From assembly GCA_958295495.1 (NCBI GenBank), contig OY282352.1:1054001-1118000 (forward strand): 64,000 bases of DNA, written 5' to 3'. Position 1 is the first letter of the stretch; each line of letters opens with the position of its first letter. Below are positions 59,885 through 64,000 of this stretch, piece after piece. The position numbers were made by a program, and so were the translations under genes. This DNA is from an uncultured Latescibacterota bacterium (GTDB lineage: Bacteria > Latescibacterota > UBA2968 > UBA8231). The notes beneath the pieces were generated by a model that ran no database searches, had not been told where the DNA came from, and saw only the letters and a program-made list of their open reading frames with translations.

Positions 59885-60967
59885 ATGGGCGAGCGCATCC
59901 GCGGCTTTGGCAGCGATAATCACGCCGGGGTCCACCCCGAAGTCATGGCGGCCTTACACCGAGTCAACGTGGGGCATGTGCATTCCTATGGGGACGATCC
60001 CCACACCGCCGAAGCCATCGCGCTTTTTCGCGAGGTGTTGGGAGCAAAGGTAGAGGTTTTCTTTGCGTTCAACGGCACCGGAGCCAATGTTACGGCCCTC
60101 TCCGCACTCACGCGCTTTTACGACGCGGTGATCTGCTCCGACACAGCACACCTCCACATCGACGAATGCGGTGCCCCCGAACAGGTGGCCGGCGTCAAGC
60201 TCCTGACCGCGCCCGCGCCCGACGGCAAAATCACCCCCGAAGGGATCGCCGCCCACCTCGAGGCTCGCGGCGACGAGCACCAAGTGCGCCCCCGCGTGGT
60301 GTCGATTACTCAAGCTACGGAACTAGGCACTGTTTATGCGCCCAGCGAGATTTGTGCCCTCGCCGACTGCGCCCATGAGCACGGGTTGCTCTTGCACGTG
60401 GATGGGGCGCGGATCGCCAATGCGGCCGTGGGCTTGGGCTTGGAACTGCGGGAGGCCACCGGGGATTGCGGGGTTGATGTGCTGTCGTTTGGCGGCACCA
60501 AGAACGGCCTGATGCTGGGGGAAGCCGTGGTCTTTTTTCGGCCTGAGTTGGCCGAGCACTATCGCCGGGCGCGCAAGCAGGGGATGCAGTTGGCCTCTAA
60601 GATGCGCTTTGTCGCGGCGCAATTTACGGCTCTGCTGACCGATGACCTGTGGCGTCGGAGCGCCCAGCACGCCAACGCCATGGCGCAGGTGCTGGCCGAG
60701 CGAGTGCGACCCATTCGCGGGGTGGAGGTGATCTACCCAGTGCAAGCCAACGCCGTTTTCGCCCGGTTGCCGACAGAAGTGATTCCCAGCTTGCAGCAGG
60801 AATTTTTCTTTTATCCTTGGAATGCCACGCGAGGCGAAGTGCGTTGGATGACCTCGTTCGATACCGAGGAAGAGGACATAGAGGCGTTTGCAACGCTGCT
60901 TGCAACGCTGCTCTCTCCGACCACGCGGTCGGAGCCAACCACTATGACAGAAAGGAACGCATCGTGA
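59885..60967 (+). CDS. Low-specificity threonine aldolase family PLP enzyme
   Basis: A 360-residue fold-type I PLP enzyme that cleaves beta-hydroxy amino acids such as threonine to glycine and an aldehyde. The start motif GFGSDNHAGVHPEVM, the PLP region FFAFNGTGANVTAL, the aspartate in LLLHVDGARIANA and the cofactor lysine in LSFGGTKNGLMLGEAVVF are all present. A TTG nine bases upstream is less likely because only 2 bases separate it from AAGG. Its TGA overlaps the GTG of the amidohydrolase gene. It is the first gene of a four-gene unit. Confidence 0.92.
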   Translation: MGERIRGFGSDNHAGVHPEVMAALHRVNVGHVHSYGDDPHTAEAIALFREVLGAKVEVFFAFNGTGANVTALSALTRFYDAVICSDTAHLHIDECGAPEQVAGVKLLTAPAPDGKITPEGIAAHLEARGDEHQVRPRVVSITQATELGTVYAPSEICALADCAHEHGLLLHVDGARIANAAVGLGLELREATGDCGVDVLSFGGTKNGLMLGEAVVFFRPELAEHYRRARKQGMQLASKMRFVAAQFTALLTDDLWRRSAQHANAMAQVLAERVRPIRGVEVIYPVQANAVFARLPTEVIPSLQQEFFFYPWNATRGEVRWMTSFDTEEEDIEAFATLLATLLSPTTRSEPTTMTERNAS

Positions 60968-61797
60968 TCATCGACACCCATACCCATTTCTACGATCCCA
61001 CCCGACCCGAAGGGGTGCCTTGGCCACCGGCCGACAACGCGCTGCTCTACCGCCCGGTATTGCCCGAGCACCACCGCGCCCTCGCCGCGCCCGAAGGGGT
61101 GACCGGGACGGTGGTGGTAGAGGCCAGTGCATGGCTGGCGGACAATCAGTGGATTCTGGATCTGGCCGCCGCCGACCCTTGGATCGTCGGGCTGGTGGGC
61201 CACGTCGATCCCAACCGAGCGGACTTCAAAGGCGACATCGACCGCCTCGCGGCAAACGCGATCTTCCGCGGCATTCGTTGCGGCAGCGGGTATTTTGCCG
61301 ACTTGGAGGCCGGGTCTTTTCTCGCTGACATGGAGCACCTCGTCGTGCGGGACTTGCAACTCGACGCGCTGGTGGGGCCGGCGGACTTGGCCCAAGTGGC
61401 CGCGCTGGCCCGGCGGCTGCCCGAATTGCGGATCGTCATCAACCACTGCGGCGGGGTCGGGACCGACGGCGGCGCTCCCGACCCGGCGTGGTGGGACGCC
61501 ATGGCCCAAGCGGCCGAGCAACCGCAAGTATTTATGAAGGTCTCGGCGATAATGGAGCAAAGCAGGGTGGATCCGGTGCCGGAAGAGCTCGACTTTTATC
61601 GCCCAATCCTCGACGCGATGTGGGACGCCTTTGGCGCAGATCGCGTGATCTACGGCAGCAATTGGCCCGTCAGCGACCGAGCGGGGAGTTTCAAGGCCGC
61701 CATTGCCATTGTCAAAGCGTACTTTGGCGAAAAGGGCGCGACCGAGCAGTACTGCTGGAAAAACGGCAAGATCGCTTATAAGTGGTTAGACCGCTAA
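60964..61797 (+). CDS. Amidohydrolase-2 family metal-dependent hydrolase
   Basis: A 277-residue TIM-barrel hydrolase of the amidohydrolase-2 (COG3618, lactonase-like) family. The N-terminal metal motif is IIDTHTHFYDP; later come VVVEASAWLADNQWILDLA, FRGIRCGSGYF, LRIVINHCGGVG and VIYGSNWPVSD, which hold the other metal or catalytic residues. Members hydrolyse sugar lactones such as rhamnono- or fucono-lactone, or decarboxylate acids. GTG start at 60964 with AAAGGA upstream. Ten bases separate it from the next gene. Confidence 0.92.
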   Translation: MIIDTHTHFYDPTRPEGVPWPPADNALLYRPVLPEHHRALAAPEGVTGTVVVEASAWLADNQWILDLAAADPWIVGLVGHVDPNRADFKGDIDRLAANAIFRGIRCGSGYFADLEAGSFLADMEHLVVRDLQLDALVGPADLAQVAALARRLPELRIVINHCGGVGTDGGAPDPAWWDAMAQAAEQPQVFMKVSAIMEQSRVDPVPEELDFYRPILDAMWDAFGADRVIYGSNWPVSDRAGSFKAAIAIVKAYFGEKGATEQYCWKNGKIAYKWLDR

Positions 61798-61807
61798 GGA
61801 GGCCATT

Positions 61808-63106
61808 ATGAAATTCTGGGTTTTCACCCACAGCGACCAGCCCCTTGAACACTGGCTCGCAGGCTACCAGCAGCGTTTCGACGCTTGGGAAGAAGGCGGC
61901 GTCGAGGGCATTATCGTTGGCCGCATGCAGTTTGCGCAGGACGATGGTTCGGTGATCCCCAGCTATCCGGCCAATCCCAAGCTCTACGCCGAGCACGGCG
62001 TCGAGCCGCCGGAGGAGACGCCCCGCGACCTAGCAAAAGAAAAAAAGCTCCAAGCCATGATGGACGACGCAGCAGCGCGTGGCTGGCAGATTATGACCTT
62101 TGGCATGGGTCGCGGCGGGCTGGTCGGGCTGGAGGACTTGATCACTTTCTACCCGCAGGTAAAAGGCGTGATTATCGACGGCCCCGGCGAAAACCACTAC
62201 GAGCTAGCGTTCCACCACGGCGGGGAACTGCTCGAACTCCGGCCCGGCGAAGATCAGCTCTTTGCCGCCATGGGGGCCGATGTTGGGCGGATGCAGCGCG
62301 GCATCGATCATCTGCGGCAGGCCCTGTGTCGGCTGACGCCCCAGCGGGTGCGCTACCTCGCCCAAGGCGGCCTCTTTTCAGTGCTGAATTTAATTGACCT
62401 CGACGAGGACGGGCTGTATTGGCTGCGGATGCGGCAGGAGAAGTCGCGCCGCGCTTGGGCAGAGGCCCGCACCATTGTCGATCAGGCCTCGCGCAAAATT
62501 GAGCTGGGCGGCATTCCGCGCACGGCTGTCTTCTCTGGGTTGACCGGGCAGGACTACGAGCGGATGGCCGAATACTTCGATTATATACTGCCCAAGCACT
62601 ACTACTGGCATCGCGGGTTCGACGGCCTTTACGGCACGGTGGCGCGCTGGGTGCAGACGCTTGGGGAATGGAATCCGGGGCTAACGGAAGAAGACGCCTT
62701 TGCCGTGGTTGAGGCACTTTTTGGCATTAAACTGCCGCAGGTGCGGACGCTTTTTGACTTGGAGGCGGGCTTTCCCGACGAGTTTTTCAGCGAAATCGTG
62801 TGCGGCGAAACGCGCCGCGCCTTGGAGGCCGCCGGGGCGGACAAGGTGATCTGCTGGGTCTCGACTGGTCGTACGCCGCACACCGGCGACCCCATGCCCG
62901 CCCGCGATCTGCTCGGCATTTTGCGGGCGTCCGCGGCGGCCGGACTCGAGCGTTTCGTCTTTCACCCAGAGGTCATGGGGGCGTCCGAGTGGCGGGTTTT
63001 GACCAAGCTATGCGGGACGCCGTGGCGCGAGGATCCGAGCGGGTATTGGCCTTCGGGCACCGAGAAGCCAGATGCCTTTAATGGGGGACGCAAGAAAGAG
63101 AATTAG
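61808..63106 (+). CDS. Unrecognised 432-residue protein in a catabolic operon
   Basis: A soluble protein with no signal peptide or membrane segment. The start (MKFWVFTHSDQPLEHWLAGY), a strand WQIMTFGMGRGGLVG, VKGVIIDGPGENHYELAFHH, a helix-rich centre, FDYILPKHYYWHRGFDG and VICWVSTGRTPHTGDPMPAR suggest a TIM-barrel with sugar-binding aromatic residues, perhaps glycosidase- or xylose-isomerase-like. I do not recognise a named family. Aspartate/glutamate candidates for catalysis include D125-G-P-G-E in the IIDGPGENH strand. It lies between an amidohydrolase and an RraA-like gene, so a role in sugar-derivative breakdown is likely. Confidence 0.82.
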   Translation: MKFWVFTHSDQPLEHWLAGYQQRFDAWEEGGVEGIIVGRMQFAQDDGSVIPSYPANPKLYAEHGVEPPEETPRDLAKEKKLQAMMDDAAARGWQIMTFGMGRGGLVGLEDLITFYPQVKGVIIDGPGENHYELAFHHGGELLELRPGEDQLFAAMGADVGRMQRGIDHLRQALCRLTPQRVRYLAQGGLFSVLNLIDLDEDGLYWLRMRQEKSRRAWAEARTIVDQASRKIELGGIPRTAVFSGLTGQDYERMAEYFDYILPKHYYWHRGFDGLYGTVARWVQTLGEWNPGLTEEDAFAVVEALFGIKLPQVRTLFDLEAGFPDEFFSEIVCGETRRALEAAGADKVICWVSTGRTPHTGDPMPARDLLGILRASAAAGLERFVFHPEVMGASEWRVLTKLCGTPWREDPSGYWPSGTEKPDAFNGGRKKEN

Positions 63107-63127
63107 CTGCTCACGCGGAGATTGAAA

Positions 63128-63766
63128 ATGTACGACGCATGGAAGCCCATCTACTCGGCTTTAGTTACCGACATCATGGACCAACTCGGCTACCGCGATC
63201 AGGCCATGACCCCGGATATCCGGCCCAGCCGCCCCGACGCCTTTATCGCCGGTCCGGCTCTCACCATTGACGCGTACGCCGATACCGATCCCCACCCGGA
63301 TCCCTACGGCCAAATTTTTGCCGCCTACGACCAAGCCCACCCCGGCGACGTCTTTGTCATCGCCACCAACGGCGAAGTCCGCTCCGGCTTGTGGGGCGAG
63401 CTCCTCTCCACGGCCGCCCAAGCTCGCGGCGTCGAATCCGTGCTCACCGACGGCTTGGTCCGCGATGTGCGCCAGATGAACGCCATGGGCTACAACTGCT
63501 TCTGCAAAGGCTACTCGCCGCTCGACTCGGCTGGCCGCATTCTCGCCAAAACGATCAACCAACCCATCGCCTGCGGCGGCGTGCAGGTTCATCCCGGCGA
63601 TTTTATGCTAGCCGACTACGATGGCGTGGCGGTGATTCCGGCGGCGATCAAAGGCGAAGTCCACAAAAAGGCCATGGAAAAGCTCGCCGGGGAAAACGTC
63701 GTGCGCGATGAACTAGCGGCGGGGCAGTCGCCGAGGGAGGTTTTTGATCGCTACGGGATATTGTGA
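63128..63766 (+). CDS. RraA/dimethylmenaquinone methyltransferase-like family protein
   Basis: A 212-residue protein of the RraA-like fold, a family that includes oxaloacetate decarboxylases and 4-hydroxy-4-methyl-2-oxoglutarate (HMG) aldolases. It shows VTDIMDQLGYR near the start, GQIFAAYDQAHPGDVFVIA, GLWGELLSTAAQARGV (the family's GxxGExxxxxA), and VLTDGLVRDV with the substrate-binding RDV. In metabolic clusters this fold usually acts as aldolase or decarboxylase, not as an RNase E regulator. GGAG lies seven bases before the ATG at 63128. It ends the operon. Confidence 0.92.
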   Translation: MYDAWKPIYSALVTDIMDQLGYRDQAMTPDIRPSRPDAFIAGPALTIDAYADTDPHPDPYGQIFAAYDQAHPGDVFVIATNGEVRSGLWGELLSTAAQARGVESVLTDGLVRDVRQMNAMGYNCFCKGYSPLDSAGRILAKTINQPIACGGVQVHPGDFMLADYDGVAVIPAAIKGEVHKKAMEKLAGENVVRDELAAGQSPREVFDRYGIL

Positions 63767-63872
63767 GGGGAGGCGTTGGTTCATAGACGACGGCGTATTT
63801 CAGGATGAAGCTCGCTGCGGGCAGGCTTTTAGGCGATGTGAATAACGAAGCCTTCGATGCGCTGTAAGCTGC
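63767..63872. other. Short convergent gap
   Basis: This gap separates the RraA-like gene from the 3' end of a minus-strand gene. It contains an AAGCTCGCTGCGGGCAGGCTTTT stretch with a weak possible stem but no confident terminator. Confidence 0.4.
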
Positions 63873-64000
63873 CTACTTGAGCACCAGCCCCGCTTCTCGC
63901 AGATAGCCCTCACACTCGGCCAGCGATTCGCCGACCAGCAGCACGGTGGCGAAAGAACGGGCCTGAGCCGGATCAGTCGTAAAAAGCACTCCACCGCTCA
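63873..64000 (-). CDS. C-terminal end of an unidentified gene cut by the window edge
   Basis: The minus strand has an open frame entering from beyond 64000 and ending in TAG at 63875-63873. It reads SGGVLFTTDPAQARSFATVL and then LVGESLAECEGYLREAGLVLK. The periodic codon use and an ending typical of soluble proteins suggest a real C-terminus. Too little is visible to name the family. Confidence 0.45.
   Translation of the reverse strand, partial: SGGVLFTTDPAQARSFATVLLVGESLAECEGYLREAGLVLK

Noticed and set aside
63128..63766. Menaquinone methyltransferase MenG
   Set aside because: The fold was historically mislabelled so; it has no SAM-binding motif and sits in a catabolic operon.
63800..63994. 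Minus-strand frame of 64 codons with an ATG
   Set aside because: A different minus-strand frame, open to the window edge and ending at 63873, looks more like a real C-terminus.

Overview
The window is a GC-rich chromosome segment of a Gram-negative bacterium. The envelope genes show this: a TonB-dependent receptor with signal peptide, an LpoB-like lipoprotein operon with an outer-membrane barrel, and the uppS-cdsA-rseP order. It is rich in phytanoyl-CoA dioxygenases (PhyH), enolase-superfamily dehydratases, Gfo/Idh, GMC and RraA-type proteins, and the genes are compact and often overlap by ATGA, GTGA or TAATG. In my experience this resembles uncultured marine or sponge-associated lineages such as Poribacteria or Latescibacterota. 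That placement is inference; no rRNA gene or other taxonomic marker is present.

Layout. 1-2.9 kb: the 5' part of an ammonium transporter gene, a decayed OLD-like ATPase gene and a PhyH gene. 2.9-6.1 kb: an AT-rich defence island (Eco57I-type methylase, AccI-like endonuclease candidate, frameshifted toxin and truncated antitoxin) whose left edge cuts a metabolic gene. 6.1-9.9 kb: KDPG-type aldolase, second PhyH, iron alcohol dehydrogenase, flavin reductase, msrB. 9.9-11.9 kb: a second restriction-modification pair, ApaLI-like. 12-15.4 kb: a minus-strand operon of two enolase-superfamily proteins and a zinc dehydrogenase, probably sugar-acid catabolism. 15.6-20.4 kb: a nucleobase permease with an unusual soluble C-terminal domain and a fused MrfA-MrfB helicase-exonuclease. 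20.4-22 kb: gene fragments and a DUF5615/DUF433 pair. 22-27.8 kb: HAD dehalogenase, IlvD/Edd dehydratase, a COG4091 oxidoreductase and a tightly overlapped fau-NIPSNAP-dus operon. 28-33 kb: housekeeping uppS, cdsA, rseP, queG and ftsY. 33-37.6 kb: TonB-dependent receptor and PLP decarboxylase. 37.8-45.6 kb: an atypical voltage-sensor channel gene beside fhs, an SDR gene, a chimeric fragment, PHP and AAC(3) genes, and sthA. 45.7-49.2 kb: a four-gene envelope operon preceded by a 70-bp tandem duplication. 49.7-57.3 kb: Gfo/Idh, TrmH-like methylase, ClC, TPR, disulfide oxidoreductase and GMC genes. 57.4-59.9 kb: a GT39-like membrane glycosyltransferase flanked by two different duplicated segments. 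59.9-63.8 kb: an operon of threonine aldolase, amidohydrolase, an unrecognised 432-residue protein and an RraA-like protein.

A theme is mosaic structure. Several accessory genes sit beside short remnants of interrupted genes or short duplications of a neighbouring gene's 3' end (about 3.0, 5.7, 20.8, 37.6, 42.0, 44.1 and 57.4-59.8 kb). The most unusual proteins are a voltage-gated channel homologue with a beta-repeat-like periplasmic insertion between S1 and S2 and a TGGYAD filter, a ClC protein with glutamine at the gating-glutamate position, a purine/uracil permease with an ATPase-fold-like tail, and a one-chain MrfA-MrfB fusion. I saw no CRISPR array, tRNA, rRNA or complete insertion sequence.
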